Shown here piece after piece: positions 23,336 through 35,383 of a stretch of 64,000 nucleotides of DNA. The position numbers and the translations under genes were made by a program. Each line of letters starts with the position of its first letter. The first letter of the stretch is position 1. The notes under the pieces were generated by a model. That model was not told the origin of the DNA and made no database searches. It saw nothing but the letters and a program-made list of their open reading frames with translations. Origin of the DNA: Myrica gale (Eukaryota; Streptophyta; Magnoliopsida; Fagales; Myricaceae); NCBI GenBank assembly GCA_963930655.1, contig OZ005607.1:19542374-19606373 (forward strand). The letters run 5' to 3'.

Positions 23336-26300
23336 ATGTTATTTGTGAGGCACTTCTCTTACAAGGATATAAAGAAGGCAACCGATGGTTTTCACAGAAT
23401 CATCTACAGCAATTCGCACAGAACTGCTTATAAGGCCAAATTCCAAGATGGGGGGTTTGCTTTGGTAAAAGAAGTAGGAGCTTTTAATCAAGAACAGGAT
23501 ATCTTCTACAGAGAGTTGCAATTGCTGTCCCGCTTGCATCACCGCCACCTTCTTCCACTCATAGGGTTTTCCACTGGGGACAAAAGGTTGGTGCCCCGCT
23601 TTTGTTTTAATACTTATGAACAAGTCTTCCCTCCTTAAGAGCAAGAGGTATTACTTTGTTACAAAAGCCAAGTAGGTTTAAGGTATAGTACTCCCCATGC
23701 CATAAGTTCACTAGGCCTCCGGTAGACCAAAGAAAAGAATAGAGAGGAATACCCCTTCATAAACGAAACAAAGATAACTGAAAATATCTTTTTGGTGAAA
23801 CCTATGATCGTTCATCCACTCTGGATATCCAACCACTGGCGAAGTAGTGCCTGGTAAGCTGTTGAACTGGTTCTGGCGATTTTATATTTTTCATCATAAC
23901 TGGGGTCTAGTTGAGGAGTTGTATACATGCTGTAAAATGCTATGTTTGGTTTGTCAATCGTGTATATACGTGCAGTGCATCCCCAATAGTTTCATCTATG
24001 GTTTACTGTAAAAATATGTGGGGTTACTGGTAACACACACAGGACTCTAAATCACAAAGTCGAATTTGCATTGAAAATTTCTTCTGCTCTTTGAAGGTGC
24101 GATTTTTTACTTGGATCTTTTTTAACTCTTTGCAGGTTGCTAGTTTTTGACAATGCAGAAAATGGAAGCTTGAAGGAGCATCTTAGTGGTAACTTTTGGA
24201 GCAATAAATGTCACGTTTTGCTATCTAATCTCATTTTAACATTTGGATTCTGGCAGATCCTCTTAAAACTCCCCTAAATTGGAGGACAAGGATACAAATA
24301 GCCACTGGCGTAGCAGCTGCATTGGTAAGTTGTACCTTCATGATATTATCCAGTCATACGGCACGCTTTAAAATGCCACATTACATAAGCCCTCTTAAGC
24401 ATTTTTTAGAAGGGAATATAAAATTTTACAAGTATATAGATCAAATATTGCTGCCTATAATAAGAGTAGAATTGTCTTGGACAAGTAGCCCCTTGAATTT
24501 GGAAGCAGAGATCAGCAGATCTGTTTTCAGTTCCTGGCATGAGAAGTGGATAAATCACCTAATGGCATCATGGGAAAGCTTATTGATACGGCATCCCATA
24601 CAAGTTAGAAACTATTGGCAATATATCAGCTGAAATTTACTTTCTAGAATGCCACAGCTGTGAGCACCTGGTACTTCACCCATCCCATAGCAAATGATGG
24701 GCTCCTAATATTGGCAGTCATTATCTTTTTTAGATACGATCTTATTCATGTCCAAAAGTATACAGCGGTTTCTCCATTTACACCTCTCTAGCTTTCGGTC
24801 TTTAGACCCTGACACCTCCTTTGCATATAAACAAATTGATCACAGACACATGATCTGAGTGAACATTGTAAGTCATGGATTCAATCCATACAGATGCTTG
24901 AAAACTTTGTACTCCAACGATTGAATCAACTCATGCTTCTTCTCCTTTAAATGTCTTCCAATAAAGTAAATAAGGTCTGACCTGCAAAATTAATTCCCGT
25001 ACATCTTTCCAATCCTCTTTGCTATTGTGTGAGCTCGCGAACATAACAGGAAGTGGGTACCATTTCAAAGACCTATCATTGAGTGGAAGCCCTTTGATAC
25101 CCATAATAAAAATCTGCTACTGTGGTCTCGCATGGTGATGCTGCTCTTAGTTTAAATGTTTCATAAGTCAAGACATTTGGTAGCGTAAACCATACTTGTA
25201 AATGCTAGCTTATAAGCTAATAAAACCTTTAAGACGAAGTTTTCCAATGCCTGTCAAGGCACTATCTCGCAATGGTAAAACAGAGATCATAGCTGAATCC
25301 ATACTATAAGCCTTCTACAACTTTTAAGATTTTGTAACCTTTTTCTGTGCTCTCCCGTGGAGTTCTAGGTTTTAAGTGAGAAACAGTGACATTACTATCT
25401 ACATTTCTCGCTGGTGACTTTTGTTTTCATTGAGTACAACAACTACCCTTTGATATGAATCTTTGTTACAAGACATTTCATTTGAACCGATGGCCACCTT
25501 TCAATTTGGTCAAATCTTCTCATTGTGCCAACTGTTGATTCTTTACCTTATAGTAGATCAGTAACTATTGTGCCATGCTGTGTGTCCAGTTTCGGTAATC
25601 CAGCCTCTTCTCTGCTGAATCTCTTGGCCTCTACCAGTCTTAGTGGCAACCCGGGAATGGGATTTCTATTTTATTTGATCTTTTTAGGCATTGATCACAT
25701 AAGCTTACCCACATGATATATGAAATCGTCTTCTTCTTTTCATACTAGCATAGCGAGTTACAGTATGGGCATAGCTTTACAAGTGTGGCTCAGTAGCAAG
25801 TTATGCTGATTCTATAATGCAGGAATATCTGCTTCTCTTCAGTGACCCGCCGGTGTATCATTTCTCCATTAGCTCGAGTAATATCATGCTAGATGAAAAC
25901 TTCACAGCAAAAGTATGGATACATTTACTCTTTTTTCTTTTTTCTTTGAGCATTTGGCTCTAATCGTGAGGGGTTGAGTCAAGTAGATGTGTTTAGACCA
26001 TCTGATGTTGTCAAGATTCGTTATTAAAACAAAATGTTTCCATTGCTTATCACAGCTATCTGATGTTGGCTTTCTTAGTTCTGGAGGAAATTACGCCACA
26101 ATGCCTCATGCCTCATGCACAGAAGGTTATTCGTAACACTTGTACCCACGTGACAATTTTGCAACACATACTTTCTTTGTTATAATTTGTGTCTGTATTT
26201 GTCTATTTCCATCCTTTATTGCAGACTGTTTGGCACAGGAGAGTAGTAACATCATACTCCAGCTTGGCGTGCTGATTCTGGAGCTTGTTACTGGTCAATC

Positions 26301-26529
26301 TTCAGAAAAGGGAGGTGCTGATCTAATCCAGTGGGTCCAAGGATCTCGCTTTGCTAGTTCCATGCATAAAATGATAGACCCAGATCTTGGAAATACCTAT
26401 AATTCCAGTGAGCTTAAGAACCTTCTAGCTGTAGCAAAATTGTGCATTAAATCTGGGGACAAACCAATATTTTCTATTCCGCAGATACTTCATTATCTCC
26501 AGAAGAAGGTGGTTTTTAAACGTGACTAA
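23336..26529 (+). CDS. Kinase-domain protein, probable pseudokinase
   Basis: Six exons (23336-23586, 24136-24188, 24257-24324, 25823-25912, 26056-26125, 26225-26529) have consistent GT/AG borders and phases and join to 278 residues. The order is HFSYKDIKKATDGF, then K-containing FALVKEV, LHHRHLLPLIGF, NGSLKEHL, NWRTRIQIATGVAAALEYLL, HFSISSSNIMLDEN, LSDVGF, and LGVLILELVTGQSS to the end. It resembles the At1g49730-like receptor kinases. However, the glycine loop is lost (IYSNSHRTAYKAKF), HRD is HFS and DFG is DVG, so catalysis is very unlikely. No ectodomain or membrane segment is seen. An acceptor-like CAG precedes the ATG, so an unrecognised upstream exon may exist. Exons 1-3 are duplicated at 9124-10113. 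Confidence 0.75.
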
Positions 26530-27432
26530 CTCACTCTCCAATTACATGGTGAGATTTTGGTGTTGTTAGAAATCGATTTAAGTTGTTACAGTGCAGGAGT
26601 ACTGCTTATACCCCACAATTAGGCACATAGTTCTCTATTGTTTACAATTTTAATGAGTTTTGCCTGTTAATTTGGGATCAGATACCAGGCTTCAATGTAC
26701 TTTTATGGCCCCAACTTTTGTTTTTCTATGCACTAGCAACAGAAGATAGACAAGATAATCATCTGTTTGAATATCTTAAACAAACAAACTATATTCTTTG
26801 TCATCATATCTGTACTTGGGCAAATGCATGGTGGTCAGCCTAATCAGTTCTAGGTTTCAGATAAAAAATTTCAGTTGAAAAAAGTTTCAATCCTAACGCT
26901 TCAAAACAATATTAATATTAATACTTTAATTGTTCCTTTTTTCTACTTACACCATTAATGTAAATTGTATCTGAGTAATGAAACAATTGAAACTTTTGAA
27001 ACTTCACGGTATAATGAGCTTGTCAATAGCAGCACTATTGCGGATCTTGGACTTGGACGCCTCCAAGGATCACACCAGAGAGAAGAAGAATGTCTATAAT
27101 ATTGAAACCGTCGAGTGACTCATAAAACCAAAATTCTACCCACATTTTCCCACTCCAGTCAAAAACTTCTCCGGGACAGAGAAATACATCTCGACAAAGA
27201 ATGCAATTTTCAAGAAAATAGTCATAATATTGAAAGGTTTGAGGTTACAAGACTAGAAGTAATTAATGACGGTGTTTTTAGTGATCTATAGCTCTGCCAT
27301 TGGAAGGGCCAGAAGACCACAACTCACTCGATATATATAGCAACCAATTACTCCCCACTTCCCCAATTCCGACCTACAATACGATCTCGGGATCTAGTTC
27401 AGCACCTAGATATCCAAACGCATACAGGATCC
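26530..27432. other. Convergent intergenic region
   Basis: Lies between the 3' ends of the pseudokinase (plus) and the J-protein (minus); it holds their 3' untranslated regions. No further gene is seen. Confidence 0.6.
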
Positions 27433-29827
27433 TCACTGCTGGGCACATTGCACCCTCTGAGCACCACCGGGCATGTCATCATCTTCTTCATATGCCTCTT
27501 GTGTCTGGGCCTGCTGCTTCCTCCGCATCTCATCTTCAATGTTGACATCATGCAGCGTAGTCTCCTCACACTCATCCAGCTCCATGTCAGTAAGCTGAGT
27601 TGAAGGCCTTGGCGGGAGAACGGCCTCCAGTGAGGCAACCTGCTCTGGGCTCAGAGAATCAGGGAAGTCCACAGTGAAATGAATGTACAGCTTCCCTTTC
27701 ATAAATGGGCGCTGGTACACTGGCATCCCTTCATCATTTATTGCCTTGAACGAGTCTGCATGGTTTTCATCAATGGAGATTCAACATTGTCAATGCAGCT
27801 GAGACAATAATCAACTGAAAGCCACAAATTTTAAATGCTGATCGACTCTTGCTTACCAGGCTTAACAACTTCCCCAGGGTTTGACTTGATAAGGAGCTGT
27901 CTACCATCCAAGTGGGTCAATGCAAAATGGAAGCCACAGAGAGCCTCAGTCAGGGACAAGGTGTGCTCCACGAAAAGGTCCTCACCCTTTCTCTTGAACT
28001 TCGGGTGTTCCTTCTGCTGAAGGACAAAGACTATGTCTCCAGTAACCGTGTCAGGCTGCAAATTACAATTAGGAATCAACCAATCAAATATCTAAACATA
28101 TATTCGAAGCAGGTCAGCTCAAATGACAGTTATAAGCTAAATTTGACACATACAGCCTCATCTGCTTCACCAGGGAATGTAATCTTCTGTCCGTTCTGCA
28201 TGCCCTTCTCCACGATGACTTCCAGAACCTTCTTTTCCTGGACAACCTTTTCTCCTTTGCATTGTGGGCATCGGTCTCTGTCACTGATAGTCTCACCAGT
28301 ACCCTTGCATTCATTGCAAGCATGCTGCATTTGCTGAATCATAGAGGGCCCAAGGTGCCTAATAGTAACCTTCATACCGGTTCCTTGACAACCAGCACAC
28401 TTCATTGAAGCTCCAGATTTCGAACCCTTGCTGTCATTTGATCAGATATTAAGAAAATACAAGCGAAGCCACGAAACTATATCAAACAAAAAAAAATAAC
28501 AATAATGAGGCGTACAGAGACACTCACCCACTGCATTTAGAACATAACGCATTCCTAGAAAGTGAGAGTTTCTTTGATGTGCCAAGGTAAAGGTCCTCCA
28601 AAGAAACCTTCAGTGGGTGGACCACATCTTCTCCCCGCCTCTGCCTTCGTCCCCTGCTGCTACCACCTGCTTGCACAAATGACATAGTTCGGTAGCTATA
28701 AAACTCTTATCCATTCTTGACAGAATAAATTTAACAAACCAAAAAGAAAATACTCTTTCCCATAATTCAAACCAGTTATTGTGTCAATGACAAGAGCCAA
28801 ATAAAAGCTAATTGTTTGTAGTCCTCACCTCCAAATGGGCTCCCACCAAAGAAAGATGAGAAGATATCAAATGGATCATGGCCACCACCACCGCCACCCA
28901 TTCCCTCCTTAAGGGCATCTTCACCGTATTGGTCATAGATCTCACGTTTCTCGGGGTCACTTAGTACCTCATAAGCCTGGGCCAGCTCTTTGAACTGCAG
29001 TAAAATCCCAGATATCAGACTTAATTCCCAAACTACCGCACACCACATAACTTGGACTCCCAGAAACAGAAACTCCAGAGCTAACCAGCGATTAGTTCAC
29101 AAGATAACGCAGTTCTATTGCCAAGAGACCTCACGAATAAACCAGTAAACAATTTCACGCCGACACCCAAATTACAACTACAATCGGGAAATTCCATTAA
29201 TCCAAAAGGGAATAGAACAAAGCTCCCTAGAACATAAATCGATCTCAGTAGAACAATTTTAGAACTCTACAGGCCTAACAGCTAACCCAATTCCTCGCGG
29301 CGTCGAAAATATCTCAAGCTTCTAGAGTCAACTGAAGCATTCTGGCCCCTACAACTTGTAGTCTTTTCTTCTTTTCAAGAATTAGAATTATTCCGCCAAC
29401 GAGGAACAAGAAAATCGTCAAAAACACTAAAAGAACCAAAATATAAAATCCCAAAAATTACTCAATTCCAAGATCCCAGAACAAATGGCGCATAACACAA
29501 ACCCAGAAACCCACTCCGTCACAACACTGCATAGGATAATCTCAAAACATCTTCAATTACAATTGCCTAATTAATCAATATATGTGGGCATAGATAAAAA
29601 TACCAGAATAATCCTACACATAAATCAAAATCAAATACAAAAATATCATGACCATGAACGTGCAGAAGGAAGAGTACCTTCTCTGGATCACCGCCTTTGT
29701 CAGGATGATTCTTGATAGCGGCTTTCTTGTAGGCCTTCTTCAGATCGTCCTGTGAAGCGTTCTTGGATACCCCCAGTACCTCATAGTACCTCGTGTTGTC
29801 GCTCTTCTTCGGTGCCCTACCAAACAT
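27433..29827 (-). CDS. DnaJ/HSP40 type-A co-chaperone, J2/J3 type, farnesylated
   Basis: Six exons on minus (29827-29678, 28994-28829, 28666-28528, 28430-28154, 28055-27857, 27755-27433) join in phase to 417 residues, the family's normal length. Order: J-domain (about 13-75, with HPD at 41-43), Gly/Phe-rich stretch (81-106, [19 protein letters not shown]), and four CxxCxGxG-type zinc repeats starting at C147, C163, C190 and C206. The last is CPQCKGEK. The substrate-binding C-terminal domains follow, with an acidic tail ending in CAQQ, a CaaX farnesylation box. It stimulates Hsp70 ATPase through HPD and presents clients. The lipid anchors part of the pool to membranes. In Arabidopsis, J2/J3 orthologs act in heat tolerance and other processes. 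All splice sites are canonical, and the gene looks intact. Upstream lie a CT-rich leader, a TATA box and HSE-like sites. Confidence 0.97.
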
Positions 29828-29935
29828 CTTTTCCTTTTCTTTAAAATTCAGTCGAAAACCTTCCGATCAAGACCAAGTTCCCAATCAAACCCTAGATTCC
29901 AAGCGTTCGGCGAACACAAGGCTCTGGACTCTGAT

Positions 29936-29960
29936 AGAGAGAGAGAGAGAGAGAGAGAGA
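29936..29960 (-). repeat. CT(n) leader tract of the J-protein gene
   Basis: An uninterrupted GA tract on plus (TC on the sense strand), about 110 bp upstream of the start codon and therefore probably in the 5' leader. Pyrimidine tracts in this place are common in plant housekeeping and stress genes. Confidence 0.8.
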
Positions 29961-30012
29961 GCTAGCAATAGAGAACGAGGAATTTCGCCAGCTGCAAACG
30001 TTGGGTGCGCGC

Positions 30013-30018
30013 TTTATA
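30013..30018 (-). promoter_or_regulatory. TATA box of the J-protein gene
   Basis: The minus strand reads CATATAAAGC, with TATAAA 186 bp upstream of the ATG. This fits a leader of about 150 nt that includes the CT tract. Confidence 0.55.
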
Positions 30019-30103
30019 TGATATAGCAGGGCGAGTACTTTCCTGGTGAGAGGGGGAGATTAATGGACGGTGGGGATTAGTTCATGGTACATACGCATCG
30101 TCA

Positions 30104-30123
30104 AGAAGGGTCTGGAACTTCTA
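30104..30123. promoter_or_regulatory. HSE-like site 1
   Basis: Units aGAAg gGTCt gGAAc in 5-bp phase, followed by a TTC that is one base out of register. Two of the units match the nGAAn heat-shock element exactly. It lies about 90 bp upstream of the TATA box. Confidence 0.35.
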
Positions 30124-30192
30124 CGTCCATCTCTAGGTCAGTCTTCTCAGAATGTAGACCGTTGGATGGTGCAGGGGATTTTTTGGAGTATT

Positions 30193-30212
30193 GTTCTAGA
30201 TCCTTCCGTGAA
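30193..30212. promoter_or_regulatory. HSE-like site 2
   Basis: Four consecutive 5-bp units gTTCt aGATc cTTCc gTGAa: two exact nTTCn units alternating with two that miss GAA by one base. The alternation and spacing are those of a heat-shock element. It lies about 180 bp upstream of the J-protein TATA box. Confidence 0.4.
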
Positions 30213-30364
30213 AGCCCCTGTCTCGCTTTTAGAAGTGGTTCGTCCGCAGCTTGGCCCGCTTCTGATAAAGTTGCTTTTACACCGGTCTTGAGGCTCAGTG
30301 CCGGTATTGTTCTAAATGGGCCTTATAATATTTTTTCTTTTTTCTTTTTTCTTTTTTTGAAAAA

Positions 30365-30755
30365 ATACAATTTTTCACTCACAAACTACCATAAATTTTG
30401 CACTTTCCACTCTAAACTACCAATTTTGATACATTACACTCTTTAACTACTAAATTTTGACATTTTGCACCCTTTTTCAAATTTTGAGACTAAAATGACG
30501 ATAATGTCATTGACCCATTTTGTATATAGTAAAGATATTGTTGTCAATTTATTCATTTCTCAAGGGTATTGTTGTCAAATGGAGGGCGCAAAGTGTTTAA
30601 TATTAGTAGTTGGAGGGTGTAGTGTGTCAAAATTGGTAGTTTATGGTGCAAAATGTCTAATATTGGTAGTTTAAGGGTTCAATGTCTTAAAGTTGGTAGT
30701 TTGGGGTGCAATGTGTCACTACCCCGTTAGTTTGTGGGTGAAAAGTGTCATGTTC
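30365..30755. mobile_element. Foldback MITE-like inverted repeat
   Basis: The left arm ('atttttcactcacaaacta') and right arm ('tagtttgtgggtgaaaagt') are inverted copies. The interior repeats a degenerate unit of the 'aaactaccaattttga' type several times in both orientations. It is AT-rich and non-coding, with no clear target duplication. It lies upstream of the J-protein promoter region. Confidence 0.6.
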
Positions 30756-32984
30756 TACAAATACCTATTCTTACAATGTTACATGCCTAATATTATGTTT
30801 ACATGCTCAATTGCTTGAAAATGTTCATGTCTCGATATCCAACCAAGTCAAGTGAAGCCAACATGTCATGCAAACATGTCTTGATAGATGTGTTTTATGG
30901 GAAAAAGGAGTTTCAATGCATAGATATTTTATCTGTTTGCAGGAATTGTGATGAAATTGAAATACAAGTGATTTTAATTAAGACGAGAGCATGAAGGACT
31001 CTTTTTCATACTAATTTTGTGGGATTAGAGGGAGAGAACCAATATTTGAACTTAAGGAAACGTGTTCAAAGGAGAGGAGCTTAAAAGGCGGTGGAGAACA
31101 CAACATATGGGGACTTCTTCATTTTTTTTACTTTTGTTGCTTTTTTAGGCAGACATTTTTCTTTGAAACTTATGGCTTTCATTGTGAAGGTGTCATGCTA
31201 AAACTCTCTTGGTAAGGTTAAAAGTGGAATTTAATAGTTTCATCGACGAGTAATAAAATTATTTCAGTTAAAATGAATAGTTCTATATATATTCATCGAT
31301 TAGTTTCTCATCTATATATTCTTATTTATTCATTGTGATTTTCAGATACATTGAATGCTTTAAAGGTGAAATTAGAGCTATATCATCAAACCATTTATTA
31401 TTCATAAATCTTATCATATCAAAATCTTTGATAGAGCTTATTGTTAGTTTTTTCAGTTGGAGAGAATCATCGTTCTCATCCAATTGAGTATAACCGATCA
31501 AAGACATCACGAGTTGTTAAATGAATCCTTGAAACTTTATTGTGTTTCAGTTTTTCAATCATAGTTCTTCATCACCATGCCTATGGATTCGACCCTATTC
31601 AGTACTACAGATTTCTGTATATTTGCAGGTATAACAAACAAGACATTGTTGATGTGGTACTAGCAAGCTTTTGGGCGCACGAGGAAGGCACCTAGATCGT
31701 GTCACGATAGCTTGCTAAGCTCCAATGCTATTCAATATGTAGTGCAACTGCTTAGTGGAGTAAGGCAAGACCCAGATAGGGACTGACATGATATCCTCAG
31801 TATAGGTGGACGCTTAATAGACAAGGGAAATCTTATGGAGTGCCATCGAGCATGGCGGTGGAAGTCAGTGACACTCACTATGGACGGTTTAAAATGTTGG
31901 CTTCACTTGACTAATTGAAATTGAGCATGTTAGCTTTGACATCCTCTCTCGTTGGTTGACATAGCTTTGGAAGCGATTGCATGCACTTCCTAGAAGCTGG
32001 CCAACTGTTAGAAACTTGTTGGTTACTTGCTACTGGAACAACATGGATTAATTCGCAGGTTTTGGAGACAAAGTGAGTGAGTGAGTGAGTGAGTGATCTC
32101 ATCGCATATGCATTGCATTTTGTGTTTTATGCCATCTGTTTTGGCGCTTTATGGCTCCTTATGTATTTAACCTGAATAACTCTTTTGGCACAAGGGGTGT
32201 AAGGTAAGTCAACTATCCAAACATTAACTCTTAACATATGTATTTTGAATTTTGATGCTTAGTTGGTTGTAAAAAAATTTCATAATTAAATGTCACCTAA
32301 ATTTCAAAACCTTTGTCTTCCTAAACATTTTTACGATGACTCCACCATTCTCACAAACACCGAAACATAATATCTCAAAAAAATTTCTTAATCGTTAAAA
32401 ATATATTTTTTTTTCAGACACAAAGCGTTTTCTGTGAAAACCACAAAACTTCAAGAATGTGATATCCTTCAGGATTAAACCTGAATAACACAGGTCAACT
32501 ATATATCCACATTCCATCCTTGTACAAACTCAGCATGGAAACTAAGTAACAGATAGATTTCCATAAAGATTGGTCAAATCAAAGGACGTGATCCTATATA
32601 TTGATATTTATGCATAACGATGAGCACTTGATAGAATTTTTTTTCTTACTTAAATCAAATGACATGATTCTTTGATTGACATCAGATCAACACTATCTAG
32701 ATTTAGTTTTTTTTTAAGTTGGTGTGAAAATGTGTAAATATATATATACTTGAACATATGTATTGTCTTAGAAAGTGATCATAATGAAAGATCATGAATT
32801 TATTACAAAAATAATAATAAATCATATAATCGTTTTGGCTCATTTGGCTCCAAAAAAATCTTCCAAAAATTCAGTCCAAAAAATAGTTTTGGCTCATTTG
32901 GGTCCCGAAAAAATATGTCCAAAAAAGCTCACATGCTAAACCATAATTTCCGGTTTTGATTTCGGAAGTTCTGATCTGGTACGC
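30756..32984. other. Intergenic stretch
   Basis: No gene is recognised. It contains a (GTGA)6 microsatellite at 32073-32096. Confidence 0.55.
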
Positions 32985-33331
32985 ACCCTTAACCCCGAAG
33001 TCTCATTCCTCCTATGATGACACCCAAATAAATTATCACAGTAGTTACTCTTACATTGAGGCTGATCTTCATCAACAACGGGCATTCTCATGTAGTGATT
33101 TTATAAGTCAGATGGATTAGTAATTTTCCTTCTTTTAAGAAGAGGAGGATGACCACTAGCACCCCCTACTGTGGCAGGGGCTGGTGTCGATGTGTCAGCA
33201 AGGCATAAGGCTCATGATGGTAGAATCAGAGGTGTAGACTCTACCGGAGTACCTCCAGGGTTAGAAGCAGGAGAAGAGATCGATGTGCTCCCAAGTGTAG
33301 AGAGCGGTGTAGATCCTGGAATAGCGTCCAT
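32985..33331 (-). pseudogene. hAT transposase N-terminal remnant with degenerate BED zinc finger
   Basis: The minus strand from an ATG at 33331 stays in one frame through two stops. It reads MDAIPGSTPLST (Ser/Thr/Pro-rich), then HPPLLKRRKITNPSDL, then NHYMRMP, then CKSNYCDNLFGCHHRRNETS. The last part has the layout of the BED finger of plant hAT transposases (KRRK basic run, a position usually Trp before NHY, CxxC then H). The stops are TGA after LILPS and TAA at the expected Trp. No catalytic domain follows. Confidence 0.6.
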
Positions 33332-34018
33332 GTCTATCCAAATGTGAGAAACATATTTCAAATTATCAAACATAATCTAAATTACATACACATATTCCAA
33401 ATTTCAACTTTCAAAAAATTCTATACAGTAAATTATTAAATTTTTTATATAAAAAATTATTAAAAACTAAGTCGTTTGAATTTTCTTTTTGTTAATAAAT
33501 AAATAAAATAAAATAAAATGATGTCGTTCTACAGGGTTAGGGTTATCCTGTAGCAATTCGGGATTCAAACAAATTTGAATCCCGATTGCCTCATCTCCTT
33601 CCCGAGTCGCCCCCGACGGCCATCGCCTATTGCTCTTCACCCTATCTAGCTCAACACTCGACAGCTCCATTTTTTCATGCAGTTTTGTTCAAGGTAACCA
33701 ATCCCCATCCAGTTTTTATTTTACTCAGTACTCACAAATCCAATCAATAAGGTTTACATATTATGTTGAAGTTGCTGTGCAAAATTACAGCTCGTTTTTA
33801 AAGTTGCTGACTTGTTGTGCCGATTTAACAAGTGCAATGCCGTGTATGTGATACAAAAATAAGAGCCAATATTTTGTCTAATTACTAAGTGATTTTATGG
33901 TGCCGTGTATGTTATGCAAAATTATGGCAGAGGACTGTATGACTAATGATGTAATTACTAAGTGAGTTTGTGAGAAGAATTTATTCATTGCATGGATATT
34001 TTTAGGTAATGTTTGTTT
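33332..34018. other. Intergenic stretch
   Basis: AT-rich, with an 'aaaataaaataaaa' tract near 33500. No gene is recognised. Confidence 0.5.
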
Positions 34019-34167
34019 ACCGAAATTTTGGGAAATATTTTCAAAATTTTAAGAATCTTTTGAAATTTGAAGTTTATTGAGATTTGTGAAAAGTTTGAAC
34101 AGTACGTGTAAAAATTAAAAATTTTGAAATATATTTATTTTATTGGAAATTTTGAGCAAACAAACAT
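34019..34167. mobile_element. Small MITE
   Basis: A 149-bp AT-rich element with inverted ends ATGTTTGTTT and AAACAAACAT. The interior is of the 'gaaatttgaagtttattgag' type. Non-coding. Confidence 0.55.
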
Positions 34168-34415
34168 GTCCTTAATGTTTTCTTAGTTGGAATGTGAGCT
34201 GATGGATTGACATGTTACGGATATTTTTAATGTTTTCTTACTCATTTTGAATATGTTTTGAAAGTTAAGAATTTGGAATATATGTAAGTAATTTAGATTA
34301 TGTTTGATAATAATTCCCCCAAAATACACACCGGTACGGGGGTACCACTGGCAATTTTGATCAGCCCTACTATACATGCGGCCAATCCTTAATAAACTTG
34401 AAATTGAAAAACATT

Positions 34416-34435
34416 GGGGGGGGGGGGGGGGGGGG
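34416..34435. repeat. G20 homopolymer
   Basis: Twenty consecutive G on plus, following 'aacatt' and preceding 'acttcacac'. Confidence 0.95.
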
Positions 34436-34817
34436 ACTTCACACATGTTTGGCTAGAAAATGAGGAACTTGGGCTTAAAGTGAAATTTTGTTAAAAATTT
34501 GGTTTCTAAAAGGCTTTGGGGGTGGCCCCAGCCGGCCAGCCCCAATCAATAAAATAAAAAAATAAAAGTGTGGATTTTGCTTCCCAAATAGTGAATAAAC
34601 ATGAGAAGAGACTAGAGAGTATTATAATTTATAAGAAAGAATGCAGCACTTCCCCATTGACATACTGTTCTTTCCTGTATTGTATAGCTGGGCAGTCAAA
34701 GTACATGCACAAATAGTTGGCAATGAGTCAGTAACCACCTGGACTCTCAGATCTTGGTGGTGGAAAAAAAAAATGGCTGTAAATTCAATTGGCACGAAGT
34801 TAAAAGGACGAAATTGA

Positions 34818-34992
34818 GGTTGTGTTTGTGTTGAAAAATTTTTGGTATTGAGTTTTGGGTTGGTATTAGGTTTAGTGAAAAAGTGAAGAGAGAGGTAATT
34901 TTTTATATTTTTTTATGAGAGAAAAATTATATTATAATATTTTATTGTAAATTAATGAAAAATATTGTGATATTTTCGGTGCAAACGCAACC
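34818..34992. mobile_element. Small MITE with 'gtgaaaaagtgaagagag' core
   Basis: 175 bp with inverted ends GGTTGTGTTTG and CAAACGCAACC (one mismatch). The interior motif is shared with MITE-like stretches at 13.7, 48.6 and 52.6 kb. It lies 330 bp upstream of the PP7 uORF. Confidence 0.6.
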
Positions 34993-35041
34993 AACAAAAT
35001 CAACCAACAAAAATAAAAATCTTTTCGGAATTTTGGAGACG

Positions 35042-35383
35042 GAACTCTTCTAAAGCATGTTAGGGACCGTTTCAGAGTTTGCATAAATATTCTGGGAGAG
35101 ACCAAAGTTGTTGGTTCTTAAAATAAATTAAAACGAAGTGGAAAAAAAAATGTCATCTGGTACGGATACTCCAGCTTCTCCTCCCAGTGCTTCCACTGCC
35201 GAGGGCGGAGATGAACTCTTCTAAAGCATGTTAGGGACCGTTTTAGAGTTTGCATAAATATTCTGGGAGAGACCAAAGTTGTTGGTTCTTAAAATAAATT
35301 AAAACGAAGTGGAAAAAAAAATGTCATCTGGTACGGATACTCCAGCTTCTCCTCCCAGTGCTTCCACTGCCGAGGGCGGAGAT
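35042..35383 (+). repeat. 171-bp tandem duplication across the PP7 leader and first codons
   Basis: 35042-35212 and 35213-35383 are identical except for one transition (35074 C, 35245 T). The unit covers part of the leader plus the first 21 codons of PP7. A short GGAGA microhomology lies at the unit borders. The near-identity indicates a recent event. Confidence 0.97.
35150..35224 (+). promoter_or_regulatory. Upstream ORF that copies the PP7 N-terminus
   Basis: ATG at 35150 and TAA at 35222-35224 give a 24-codon ORF. Its first 21 residues ([10 protein letters not shown]...) are identical to PP7, then ELF and stop. It arose by the 171-bp tandem duplication and lies 96 nt upstream of the main ATG with the same 'gaaaaaaaaATG' context. 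If transcription starts upstream of the duplication, ribosomes would meet this ORF first. Confidence 0.8.

Larger units (their letters stand above)
14140..24446. repeat. Segmental duplication, copy B
   Basis: Counterpart of 1-10235 with the same gene order and orientation. It keeps the pre-insertion site of the solo LTR and flows at its right edge into the intact remainder of the pseudokinase gene. That makes copy B the likely ancestral arrangement for the kinase exons and copy A the derived, truncated one. Confidence 0.93.

Noticed and set aside
35309-35320. PP7 start four codons upstream (GTG)
   Set aside because: It is not an ATG; the ATG at 35321 fits the conserved protein start and its duplicated copy.
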